From Carboxylicivirga longa (GTDB taxonomy: Bacteria > Bacteroidota > Bacteroidia > Bacteroidales > Marinilabiliaceae): DNA of 64,000 bases. Location of the stretch: the NCBI RefSeq assembly GCF_050589825.1, contig NZ_JBNGOZ010000005.1, forward strand, positions 62,001 through 126,000, read 5' to 3'. The number at the start of each line of letters is the position of its first letter. Positions within the stretch are counted from its first letter, which is position 1. This document shows positions 8,588-16,451 of this stretch, piece by piece. The translations under genes were made by a program, and so were the position numbers. Under the pieces are notes generated by a model. That model worked only from the letters and a program-made list of their open reading frames with translations, did no database searches and was not told the DNA's origin.

Positions 8588-9481
8588 TTAAAGGCGCTTA
8601 CTTTCGTTCAGATGGGGACTGGGCACGTGAATGGTGTGCTCTATGATATGATCCAGTTGCTTGATAAAGCGATCCTTATCACGGTTTAGTCCGCCTTTAA
8701 AAACCAAATAGTTAGAGGCATGGTCACTCCTGAATACGGTTTGCTCCAGTTCGAGCTTACTCAGAAGCAGCCGCATCTCCTTGAGCATTTCTAGCTGCGA
8801 TAAAGGTTCAAAATTGGCATTTACCCGTGCTCTAAAGTGCTCATATCCATACGGGAAAGAGATCACCAGCAAGGCCAGTATGTCGGGCTGTATCTTGTTT
8901 AATAAGGCGGCCGACGAAAGGGCATGATTCAATGTGTGTTGCTTGCCACCCAGCCCATTCAAAATCATTACCGATAGCCTAAAGCCTGCCGCTTTGGCTT
9001 TGATGCACGCCTTGGCTTGTATCTCTGCTGATACACCTTTGTTCATGAGTTTTAGCACTGCATCATCGCCTGACTCCAAGCCGATGTATAGTAGATCTAG
9101 TCCGGTGGCTTTAATTTCATTAAGTTGTTCGGGCGAGAAACGCATTAATTCACGCGAGGAAGCGTAAGTAGAGATGCGTTGTAGGGCCGGAAAACCTTCC
9201 TTGATGAGCTTAATAGCCTTTAGCATGGTGTGGTAATCAACTGTAAAGAGATCGCCATCGCCAATAAAAACCCGCTTGGTGGCAGGATACATACCGGATA
9301 AAAGAATGATCTCCTTCTTGATGGTACTCAATGATTTAACAGAATACGACTTGCTGGTGTACATTTCGCAAAAGTTACACTGATTCCATTTGCAGCCATG
9401 CGTGATCTGCAAAATAACTGAATTCGCCTCCGAAGGGGGGCGGAATACGGGTTCGTTATAAACTAAAAAAGACTCGTTCAT
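8588..9481 (-). CDS. Radical SAM protein with CX4CX2C cluster motif
   Basis: The start at 9481 (MNESFLVYNE) is chosen over an upstream in-frame ATG at 9520, because the extra 13 residues look like untranslated leader. The protein has 297 residues. The motif THGCKWNQCNFCEMY gives C-x4-C-x2-C ligands for the SAM-binding 4Fe-4S cluster, one residue wider than the classic CX3CX2C. It is shared with a known group of radical SAM proteins of unassigned reaction. Further radical SAM core features are FIGDGDLF (the GGE-like strand) and LLYIGLESGDDAVL. There is no second cluster and no B12 domain. The substrate is unknown. It is single and convergent with the MFS gene. Confidence 0.85.
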   Translation of the reverse strand: MNESFLVYNEPVFRPPSEANSVILQITHGCKWNQCNFCEMYTSKSYSVKSLSTIKKEIILLSGMYPATKRVFIGDGDLFTVDYHTMLKAIKLIKEGFPALQRISTYASSRELMRFSPEQLNEIKATGLDLLYIGLESGDDAVLKLMNKGVSAEIQAKACIKAKAAGFRLSVMILNGLGGKQHTLNHALSSAALLNKIQPDILALLVISFPYGYEHFRARVNANFEPLSQLEMLKEMRLLLSKLELEQTVFRSDHASNYLVFKGGLNRDKDRFIKQLDHIIEHTIHVPSPHLNESKRL

Positions 9482-9860
9482 CAGTACAAAAGTAATAAAA
9501 CAAAGGCGATAAAGGAGCACGTTTTTATGGGCTCGTCCTTTTTAACTTGGGTTGGTGAACAGATACGGCAAAATAGATGCTTCGAAGTCCTTTAGAGTCA
9601 GCTCACAATTTTTATTTAGCAAGGCACAATGATTTCACAATTTTTTCAAAAAAGAAGATGAAGCAGTTAATTTGTCCTTCAATGTTTAAAATTGAAACTC
9701 TCGCTTATTTTGAGCATTTAGTTTACCTAAACTCTTAATCAAACCTTGAATTCCCATGCTTTCTCAGTTGGTAAAGTTTCGTGTTTGATTGAGCGCAATA
9801 ATAAATATCCGTTTTTTACTGGGTAACCGTTATGCTTCAGTATGCTTTAAATGAGTTATA
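9482..9860. other. Intergenic region without a recognisable gene (about 380 bp)
   Basis: AT-rich sequence lies between two minus-strand genes. No open frame with coding character, tRNA, or strong hairpin with a T-run was seen. It must hold the end of the lipoprotein transcript or the start of the radical SAM transcript. Confidence 0.5.
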
Positions 9861-10706
9861 TTACTTAGTATTCAATGCGCCTCCCCGTTTTCGCTCGTGC
9901 AAAATGCCATCGGTCGAGGCGGCAGCCTTTACTTTTTCTATCTCATCTTTAATGTGTTGAATTTCTTTCAGTACAAAAGAAATTTCATAGCCGTCGCGGA
10001 TGGCTTCTTTGTCGAATTTCTCCATGACGATGTAGTAGTATTTTTTACCGCGAAACTGCACTTTCAGTGACTGGTCGGCATTGCTGGCAATAAAATCGAT
10101 GACCCCATTGTCTTTGCCATCTTTAAAATTAATTACCTCCCAATGGTTTTCGCCGTCTTCGAAATGGCGGTTGTTAAAACCATCCTCAGGTACTACTTCA
10201 CTTAAGACATTGTTACCGCTAAAATATACTTTTATTTGATCGTGATAAATGCGCTCGGTGCCGGTATAACGACTTGATATATAAAAGTTACCCTCCAAAT
10301 CAAGGTGAGCCCGCAAGTAGGTGCGTGCATAGGAGTTCTCGGGTTTCTGACGCTTATGAATCAGGATCTTTTTCTTGCCGTAATCATCCGAGATAATAAA
10401 ATTTTTCATTAGCGGATTTAACTCGGCTTCTTTTAGGTGAAGCATGCTATCGAGGAAGGCCATGCTTTGCTTTTGTTCTTCTATGCGAATCTGTCGCAGC
10501 AGATCCTGCCCCCTTGTGATAAACTCAATTTGACCAGGATAGAGCTCTTCTATGGAGTCGATTTCCAGCTTCGCATCATTAAATTTTTTACCGGCAAACA
10601 GTTGCTCGGCTCTTTCAAGTTTTTCCCGAGCCAATTCTTCTTTGTTGGGGCCACAAGCTGTTGCTGTGAAAATGATTAAGGTTGTAAAAACAAGTAGTGC
10701 CTTCAT
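9861..10706 (-). CDS. Predicted lipoprotein with N-terminal coiled-coil/TPR-like region, function unknown
   Basis: The protein has 281 residues. The N-terminus (MKALLVFTTLIIF ... TATACG) is a lipoprotein signal with the lipidated Cys at 18. Residues about 22-85 are charged helices (EKLERAEQLFAGKKFNDAKL) like one TPR unit plus a coiled coil. Residues 95-250 alternate strands with YARTYLRAHLDLEGNFYISSRY and VQFRGKKYYYIVMEKF, suggesting a beta domain. A charged helix closes the protein. I do not recognise a family. It is an independent gene with a TATTTTTG element just upstream. Confidence 0.7.
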   Translation of the reverse strand: MKALLVFTTLIIFTATACGPNKEELAREKLERAEQLFAGKKFNDAKLEIDSIEELYPGQIEFITRGQDLLRQIRIEEQKQSMAFLDSMLHLKEAELNPLMKNFIISDDYGKKKILIHKRQKPENSYARTYLRAHLDLEGNFYISSRYTGTERIYHDQIKVYFSGNNVLSEVVPEDGFNNRHFEDGENHWEVINFKDGKDNGVIDFIASNADQSLKVQFRGKKYYYIVMEKFDKEAIRDGYEISFVLKEIQHIKDEIEKVKAAASTDGILHERKRGGALNTK

Positions 10707-10726
10707 TGTAATTAGTATTTGCTACT

Positions 10727-10734
10727 CAAAAATA
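10727..10734 (-). promoter_or_regulatory. -7 element of the lipoprotein gene
   Basis: TATTTTTG on the minus strand, about 20 bases before the ATG. It matches TAnnTTTG. No clear TTG was found at the expected distance. Confidence 0.45.
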
Positions 10735-10914
10735 AGAAGAAATTTTGAGCTTATCGCACGATGAAGGCTACTACACTAAAGACACAAGCTATACTTTGGG
10801 TAGTTGATAACAGTAATGCAGCTGAGTTTCGTAGAGGGTACCAAAGCTATTTGGGTCTATTTTCCCAAAGTCGCCTGTGTTTCGCGTTGTTTGTAACGGG
10901 TGTTTAATGTAAAG

Positions 10915-11235
10915 TCAATTGAGTAGCTCCAGATCTTTTACGGTAACGTGGGTAGATGCTTTAATGCTGCCATCTTTCGACTGATAACCCTCGCTGCCGG
11001 GTATTCCCTCAATCAGTACTTTTTTGCCTTTTTTCAGGAACTCAGCGATTTTTGTGCTCTGGTTTTCGTTACGCCACATCGTGGCTCTGATCCACTCAGT
11101 GCGCTCTACCTTTTCGCCCTTGGAGTTTTTGTAATCCATGGAAACGGCCACATCAAAATTGATGGCTTTTCGGTTTCCCACATCTTTTATTTTGGCATCG
11201 TTGCCTACTGTGCCATTTAAAAATAATTTTAACAT
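10915..11235 (-). CDS. ssb: Short single-stranded DNA-binding protein lacking the acidic tip
   Basis: The protein has 106 residues forming one OB fold: LKLFLNGTVGNDAKI, AINFDVAVSMDY, RTEWIRATMWRNENQ, LKKGKKVLIEGIPGSEGYQSKDGSIKAS. These are the SSB strands, including the KGxxVxxEG turn. The protein stops at DLELLN right after the fold, so it lacks the Gly/Pro linker and the D-D-x-P-F tip by which housekeeping SSB recruits partners. It is therefore probably an accessory SSB. It sits alone between long non-coding gaps and has its own promoter (11270-11300). Confidence 0.9.
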   Translation of the reverse strand: MLKLFLNGTVGNDAKIKDVGNRKAINFDVAVSMDYKNSKGEKVERTEWIRATMWRNENQSTKIAEFLKKGKKVLIEGIPGSEGYQSKDGSIKASTHVTVKDLELLN

Positions 11236-11269
11236 CTTTCTCAGATTTAATTAGGAATAATATTTCCAA

Positions 11270-11300
11270 TAAAGTTACTGAGTGCTGTAATTAAAGTCAA
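11270..11300 (-). promoter_or_regulatory. Promoter of ssb
   Basis: On the minus strand a TTG (11300-11298) is followed after 20 bases by TAACTTTA (11277-11270), one base off TAnnTTTG. The leader is about 30 bases. Confidence 0.5.
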
Positions 11301-11374
11301 CTAAATGAGGATGTTGATTGGTGATAATCAGTGTTGTAGTGAAGGTGGCTTTTCTATTGGGCCTTACTCCAATG

Positions 11375-11422
11375 CTTATCGGATGACAGCGTAGACAACT
11401 GATCATTTTGTCATTCGATAAG
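11375..11422. repeat. Long inverted repeat, 14-bp arms
   Basis: Arms cttatcggatgaca (11375-11388) and tgtcattcgataag (11409-11422) match at 13 of 14 positions with a 20-base loop. No T-run follows on either strand, so it is not a plain terminator. Confidence 0.7.
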
Positions 11423-11481
11423 GCTCAAGAATACATTCGACGTATAGTAGTATGTTTTGAAAGCTTCCTATTAATAAGCTC

Positions 11482-11534
11482 TTTACGGAGCGGTTCATAG
11501 ATAAGTGCCTTATAATAGAGAACCGTTCCGTAAA
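11482..11534. repeat. Long inverted repeat, 15-bp arms, downstream of rlmN
   Basis: Arms tttacggagcggttc (11482-11496) and gaaccgttccgtaaa (11520-11534) match at 14 of 15 positions around a 23-base loop. It lies 18 bases past the rlmN stop and has no adjoining T-run. It may protect or process the mRNA 3' end. Confidence 0.7.
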
Positions 11535-11551
11535 ATATCATGAAGGCTCTA

Positions 11552-12595
11552 CTAATGATCCTTTTGTCCTTCTTCGGCTATTAGTTTTTTTGTAGACAGC
11601 AGACCGCAGGCCGCGTAAATGTCTTCACCACGCGATTTGCGGATGGTGGTGGTAATCCCTTTCTGCGATAGCTTGTCGCGGAACATTTCCATGGTCTTGT
11701 AGTCGCTGCCCTGCAGAGGTGAGTTGGGTATGGGATGAAAATGAATCAGGTTAACACGGCATTTTATGCCATTGAGCAATTGTAACATCCCTTTAACGTG
11801 CTGTGGGCTATCGTTCACGCCTTTAAACATGATGTATTCGAAGGATATGCGACGCTGGCGGCCAAAATCATAATCTTTCAGTGCGGCTACTACTTTTTCG
11901 GCCGTGTACACATTTTCGATGGGCATTAACTGTTTTCGCTCTTCATTAAAGGGCGAGTGCAGGCTGATGGCAAGGTGGGCTTCTGACTCTTCGATGAAGC
12001 GGCGCATGGCAGGTACTACGCCAATGGTGGATACATTGATACGTCGCGGACTCCAGCCATAACCCCAGTCGGAGGTGATGATTTCCAGACTTTTCATCAC
12101 ATTATCGATGTTATCCATGGGTTCGCCCATGCCCATGTACACCAGGTTGGTCAAGGTATCACGTTCAGGCAGACTGGCAATTTGATTTAGAATTTCGCCG
12201 GTGCTCAGGTTTTTCTGAAAGCCTTGTCGTGCAGTCATGCAGAAGAGACAGCCCATTTTGCAACCCACCTGCGATGATAAGCACAGTGTATTGCGCTTCT
12301 CTTCGGGCAGATAGGCTGCCTCGATAAATTGTTTGTCGTTGGTCTGAAACAGGTATTTTTTGGTGCCATCCACCGATTCCTGATAAGATTGGGGCGGCGT
12401 TAAGCCCATTTCATATTTTTCATTGAGCAGTATGCGGGCTTTTTTCGATAGGTTGCTCATCTCATCAATGGTGCTCACATGTTTTTGATACAGCCAGTTG
12501 GCTATCTGCTTGGCTGTGAAGGCCGGTAGCCCCAATTCACTCACAACCGTTTTTAACTCACTGAGTGTTTTCCCGTATAATGCCGCTTTGCTCAT
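11552..12595 (-). CDS. rlmN: 23S rRNA (adenine-2503-C2)-methyltransferase / tRNA A37 methyltransferase RlmN
   Basis: The protein has 347 residues, the family's usual length. It is a radical SAM enzyme that methylates C2 of A2503 in 23S rRNA, and of A37 in some tRNAs. The cluster motif is CKMGCLFCMTARQG (CX3CX2C). Also visible are NLVYMGMGEPMDN, the RINVSTIGVVPAMRRF stretch, ISLHSPFNEERKQLMP, and the C-terminal catalytic cysteine in SRGEDIYAACG. It begins 2 bases after the flavin reductase gene, so the two are cotranscribed. The reductase could supply electrons to the radical SAM cluster, but this is only inference from the spacing. Confidence 0.97.
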   Translation of the reverse strand: MSKAALYGKTLSELKTVVSELGLPAFTAKQIANWLYQKHVSTIDEMSNLSKKARILLNEKYEMGLTPPQSYQESVDGTKKYLFQTNDKQFIEAAYLPEEKRNTLCLSSQVGCKMGCLFCMTARQGFQKNLSTGEILNQIASLPERDTLTNLVYMGMGEPMDNIDNVMKSLEIITSDWGYGWSPRRINVSTIGVVPAMRRFIEESEAHLAISLHSPFNEERKQLMPIENVYTAEKVVAALKDYDFGRQRRISFEYIMFKGVNDSPQHVKGMLQLLNGIKCRVNLIHFHPIPNSPLQGSDYKTMEMFRDKLSQKGITTTIRKSRGEDIYAACGLLSTKKLIAEEGQKDH

Positions 12596-12597
12596 CT

Positions 12598-13263
12598 CTA
12601 AAAATATATTTCAGCTACAATGTTATCAAATGGTACGCCCCGGGCAATTAATATCTCCCGCACATCAATCACCATCTCTGAACCACCGCAAAGATAGTAT
12701 TTATTATTGGTCGGTAGGTTTTCAGCCGTCTGCAGATAATTGGTGAGGCGACCGCTGTTTACTTTCTCACTGCTTTCTGTGGTGCAGAAACGCAGGTAGT
12801 TCTCGCCCAGCTCTTGCTCAAAATAGTCTTGAAAGTAAAATTTATCAAGGGTGCGTGCGCCGTGCAGCAAGGTTATATCATTGGCCATGCCTGATTTGGC
12901 CAGGGCAATAAACGGAGCGATGCCGGTGCCTGTGGCAATCCAGGTAGCGGGTTTTTCCTGGCACAAAAACTTGCCGAAAGGATCCGATCTGTAAACCGTT
13001 TGGCCAGCTTCTATCTGCGACAGGGGAGGTGTTAGTTCTCCCATGGGTTTCACATCAAATAATATGCTCAAATAAGGATCATTTTGTCCGGAGGCTATGG
13101 AGTAGAGGCGAGGCTCATCATCGGTATGCAAGGCCAGCGCGATTACTTGTCCGGCCTGAAAATTAAAGTTACGTTCCAGTTTAATGCAGTGTACGCCATC
13201 GTTTAGCACGGTGTTGCTGATTACTTTAGTGGCTTTTAATGTTCTGCGTTTTTGCGTCTTCAT
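12598..13263 (-). CDS. Ferredoxin--NADP reductase-like flavin oxidoreductase
   Basis: The protein has 221 residues. Residues 1-100 form an FAD-binding barrel with EPRLYSIASGQ (the RxYS flavin motif). Residues 105-221 form the NAD(P)-binding half, with ATGTGIAPFIAL and YYLCGGSEMVIDVREIL, and the family's typical C-terminal aromatic (EIYF). It is a small soluble FNR of the type that exchanges electrons between NAD(P)H and ferredoxin or flavodoxin. It is the first gene of a two-gene unit with rlmN. A flavodoxin gene occurs elsewhere in the window (42.8 kb) and is a possible partner. Confidence 0.9.
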   Translation of the reverse strand: MKTQKRRTLKATKVISNTVLNDGVHCIKLERNFNFQAGQVIALALHTDDEPRLYSIASGQNDPYLSILFDVKPMGELTPPLSQIEAGQTVYRSDPFGKFLCQEKPATWIATGTGIAPFIALAKSGMANDITLLHGARTLDKFYFQDYFEQELGENYLRFCTTESSEKVNSGRLTNYLQTAENLPTNNKYYLCGGSEMVIDVREILIARGVPFDNIVAEIYF

Positions 13264-13316
13264 TGTATTGGTTTTGTATGAAACATCGCTTGCTGATGAT
13301 TGTTTGCCATGCCACG

Positions 13317-13350
13317 AAAAAACAAAGGCAACCCTTGTCAGAGTTGCCTT
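13317..13350 (-). terminator. Intrinsic terminator of gpmI
   Basis: Arms aaggcaac (13325-13332) and gttgcctt (13343-13350) are followed on the minus strand by a T-rich run (complement of 13317-13324). It lies 26 bases past the gpmI stop and before the flavin reductase start. Confidence 0.8.
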
Positions 13351-13375
13351 GTTTCAAATTAATATGCTTGTCTGC

Positions 13376-14905
13376 TTATTTCAGTTCGATCAATGCTTCA
13401 CCCGTCATATCAGCGGGTTTTTCAACATCCATTAAACGCAACAATGAAGGGGCTACATCGGCCAGGATACCATCTTTTACGGTTCCTTCACGCTCTGTTA
13501 CCCAAATAAACGGAACCGGGTTAAGAGAGTGTGCCGTGTTGGGCGATCCATCTGCATTAATGGCATTATCTGCATTTCCGTGGTCGGCAATAATAATGGC
13601 TTCGTAACCGTTGGCCTTGGCCGCTTCAACAGTTGCCTCCAGGCACTCATCAACCGCCTTTACCGCTTTCATAATGGCATCGTACTCGCCGGTGTGTCCC
13701 ACCATATCGCCATTGGCATAGTTAAGTGCGATAAAATCATATTTGTTCTGATTCAGTTCAGCCACGATCTTATCTTTCACCTCATAGGCGCTCATCTCGG
13801 GTTGTAAGTCATAGGTAGCTACCTTGGGTGAGTTCACCAGAATGCGGTCTTCGCCTTCGTAAACGGCTTCGCGACCCCCGGAGAAGAAGAAGGTAACGTG
13901 TGCATATTTTTCAGTTTCGGCAATGCGCAGCTGCTTAAGGCCGTTGTTGGCCACCACCTCACCAATAGTATTGGATACATTATCCTTGTCAAATAATATG
14001 TGCATGCCTTTGAAAGTGGCATCGTAAGGTGTCATGGTGCAGTAATGCAAAGGAATGGTGTGCATACCTTCTTCGGGCATATCCTGCTGTGTTAGCACCT
14101 GCGTGATTTCGCGGGCACGGTCGTTGCGGAAGTTAAAGAATACCACCACATCGCCCTCCTGAATGGTGCCTACCTGCTTGCCATTGGCATCAACATGGCT
14201 GATGGCCTTGATGAATTCGTCAGTTACCCCTTCGTTGTAAGATGCCTCAATGGCAGAAAGTACGTCGGTAGTAGCGGTGCCGGTGCCTTTTACCATTAGG
14301 TCATAGGCTTCTTTTACACGCTCCCAGCGCTTATCGCGATCCATGGCGTAGTAGCGACCAATTACTGATGCCACCTGACCACCTGACTGCTTCATGTGTT
14401 CAAGTAACTCTCCCATAAAGCCTTTCCCGCTCTTGGGGTCGGTGTCGCGTCCGTCCATAAAAGCATGCACAAAGGCACGCTCTTCAATGCCATATTCTTT
14501 AGCGATGTCCAGCAATTTATACAGGTGCTCCTGGCTGGAGTGAACGCCACCTTTAGAGAGCAAGCCCAGGAAGTGAATGTTTTTACCGTTTTCTTTGGCA
14601 TAAGAATAGGCCTTAACCACTTCGGGGTTTTGAGCGATGCTGCCATCTGCACAGGCACGGTTAATCTTAACCAAATCCTGATAAACAACACGTCCGGCAC
14701 CAATATTCAGGTGTCCCACCTCACTATTTCCCATTTGACCGTCGGGCAATCCTACGTTCTCACCCGAAGCTTGCAGCTTTGAGTTAGGGTAATTTTTTAC
14801 GAGGCTATCAAAATAGGGTGTTTCACCGGTGAAGATACCGTCTGCCTTAGAGTGATCTCCGTATCCCCATCCATCGAGGATAATCAAAATCGTTTTCTTG
14901 CTCAT
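13376..14905 (-). CDS. gpmI: 2,3-bisphosphoglycerate-independent phosphoglycerate mutase
   Basis: The protein has 509 residues, the family's normal length. It interconverts 3- and 2-phosphoglycerate in glycolysis using two Mn ions and a phospho-serine. Motifs in order are ILDGWGYGDHS (metal Asp), MGNSEVGHLNIGAGR (catalytic Ser), HAFMDGRDTDPKSG, RYYAMDRDKRW, NFRNDRARE (substrate Arg), ALNYANGDMVGHTG and IIADHGNAD (metal ligands). It is cytoplasmic and monocistronic: a TATTTTTG promoter element lies about 60 bases upstream and a terminator follows. Confidence 0.98.
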   Translation of the reverse strand: MSKKTILIILDGWGYGDHSKADGIFTGETPYFDSLVKNYPNSKLQASGENVGLPDGQMGNSEVGHLNIGAGRVVYQDLVKINRACADGSIAQNPEVVKAYSYAKENGKNIHFLGLLSKGGVHSSQEHLYKLLDIAKEYGIEERAFVHAFMDGRDTDPKSGKGFMGELLEHMKQSGGQVASVIGRYYAMDRDKRWERVKEAYDLMVKGTGTATTDVLSAIEASYNEGVTDEFIKAISHVDANGKQVGTIQEGDVVVFFNFRNDRAREITQVLTQQDMPEEGMHTIPLHYCTMTPYDATFKGMHILFDKDNVSNTIGEVVANNGLKQLRIAETEKYAHVTFFFSGGREAVYEGEDRILVNSPKVATYDLQPEMSAYEVKDKIVAELNQNKYDFIALNYANGDMVGHTGEYDAIMKAVKAVDECLEATVEAAKANGYEAIIIADHGNADNAINADGSPNTAHSLNPVPFIWVTEREGTVKDGILADVAPSLLRLMDVEKPADMTGEALIELK

Positions 14906-14961
14906 CTGATAATATTTTAAACTTTTGTGTATTGACTCAATTATGGTCTGTTAAAACGGCG

Positions 14962-14969
14962 CAAAAATA
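14962..14969 (-). promoter_or_regulatory. -7 element of gpmI
   Basis: TATTTTTG on the minus strand about 57 bases before the gpmI ATG, implying a 50-base leader. No good -33 TTG was seen. Confidence 0.45.
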
Positions 14970-15144
14970 ACTAATTTAACAGGAAATGAAAAGGAATGAC
15001 TGCGTCGTCTGACCTTATTCAACTATCTAAAAGTAAACAAGCAATGGCTCGTATGGTTTATGGGGCATAAAGTGAGAAACGTTAAAAAAGTCTAATGTTA
15101 ACAAGGCTTCGTGCCAAAGTGAGGCGAAACGGCTCTTTGGTTTA

Positions 15145-16446
15145 TTACTTACCCGGTGTGGGTACCGACTTGTCTATGTCTATGTCACCCATCACAAAGT
15201 GCTTTGGCCCTAGCTTCAGGTCACTGTTGAGCATTTCGTCCCAACTGACTGTTTTACCACTGTAGGCCGATACACGTCCCATGATTGCAGTTAAGGTGGC
15301 TTCGGCAATATGCTTGGTTTCGTTGATGGGTTTTTTGTTGCGTATAGCACTTACCAGATCGATGTGTTCCTGAGTAAAGGCGCGCCAGAAGAAGTGCCAA
15401 CGATCTTTTTCCTGTGCTTCCGTCAGTGGATATTTCCATCTCACCTCACCCTGCGGATTGAAGATGGTGTTTTCGCAATTGGTGTAGCCATTGGTGCCCC
15501 GCAAATGGTCGCTCACATTGGTGTCGCACCCGTTAATCTGACGGCACATACTGTGTACATGCACCCGGTTGGGATACACATAATCTACGCTGAAATTATC
15601 GTATTGATCGCCCGTTGTTCGTCGTTGCCGGCTGCCAAAACCCGTTGCTTTTTCGGGTGTTGCGCCAATGTACCAGTTCATCAGATCCAGATTGTGAATA
15701 TGCTGCTCTACAATGTGATCGCCCGATAGCCAACACCAATTGACCCAATTGCGCAGCATGGCTTCCATTTCGCTCCATTCAGCATGGGGATTTACATGCC
15801 ATAGCTTGCCTTGGTTATAATAGCAGTTGCCTGCGGTAATTTCGCCAATGGCTCCTTGCTGTATTTTTTGATAGGTGGCCAGATAATCTTCCTGGTGCCG
15901 CTTGATGGTGCCGGTAACTACCGATAGTCCCATCTCCTGCGAGCGTATGCCGTTAATGAGGATGCTACGCACACCGGCAGGATCAACAGCTATGGGTTTT
16001 TCCATAAAAATATGCTTACCGGCTTTCACCGCTGCTTCAAAGTGCTGTGGCCTGAAAAAGGGAGGTGTCGCCATTAGCACAATATCAACGCCTGCATCAA
16101 TCACTTTTTCATAAGCATCAAAGCCCACAAAGCATTTCTCTGAATCGATCTCAATACCCCTTTCTTTTTTCAGGTTGGTGCGGCAGTTCTGTAGTTTATC
16201 CTCAAACACATCGCCCAGAGCCACCAGTTCCAGTGAAGGTCCGGCATCCAGAAAATTTATGGCAGCGCCTGTTCCCCTCGCACCACAGCCAATAAGTCCG
16301 GCCTTCAGTACAGGGCCATCGGGTGCCGATGAGGGCAGGGGCGTTGCCCGGTTAGATTGACGACAGCTGAGGGCGCCGGCAGCCAGGCTAAATCCGGTGG
16401 CCAGCAGACCTTTATTGATAAAATCGCGACGATTATGCTTGTTCAT
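15145..16446 (-). CDS. Gfo/Idh/MocA family oxidoreductase with Tat/lipoprotein-like signal
   Basis: The protein has 433 residues. The N-terminus NRRDFINKGLLATGFSLAAGALSC combines a twin-arginine motif with a Cys resembling a lipobox, so the folded protein is likely exported, possibly lipid-anchored. The Rossmann half shows KAGLIGCGARGTGAAIN and HIFMEKPIAVDPAG (the conserved EKP). The C-terminal half has the GGG...HIHNLDLMNWYIG substrate strand typical of this dehydrogenase family. It probably acts on a sugar or cyclitol using a bound nicotinamide cofactor. It starts 5 bases after the cytochrome/FGE fusion gene, so they form an operon, and electrons might pass to that cytochrome. Confidence 0.88.
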   Translation of the reverse strand: MNKHNRRDFINKGLLATGFSLAAGALSCRQSNRATPLPSSAPDGPVLKAGLIGCGARGTGAAINFLDAGPSLELVALGDVFEDKLQNCRTNLKKERGIEIDSEKCFVGFDAYEKVIDAGVDIVLMATPPFFRPQHFEAAVKAGKHIFMEKPIAVDPAGVRSILINGIRSQEMGLSVVTGTIKRHQEDYLATYQKIQQGAIGEITAGNCYYNQGKLWHVNPHAEWSEMEAMLRNWVNWCWLSGDHIVEQHIHNLDLMNWYIGATPEKATGFGSRQRRTTGDQYDNFSVDYVYPNRVHVHSMCRQINGCDTNVSDHLRGTNGYTNCENTIFNPQGEVRWKYPLTEAQEKDRWHFFWRAFTQEHIDLVSAIRNKKPINETKHIAEATLTAIMGRVSAYSGKTVSWDEMLNSDLKLGPKHFVMGDIDIDKSVPTPGK

Positions 16447-16451
16447 AATGA

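Larger units (their letters stand above)
11236..11551. other. Intergenic region with two long inverted repeats (316 bp)
   Basis: It contains the ssb promoter and two large hairpin-forming sequences, listed separately (11375-11422 and 11482-11534). No coding frame was seen. Confidence 0.7.

Noticed and set aside
9487..9494. TACTTTTG before the radical SAM gene as its promoter
   Set aside because: It is only 6 bases from the start codon and has no TTG at the right distance; it would make the mRNA leaderless. Kept as weak evidence only.
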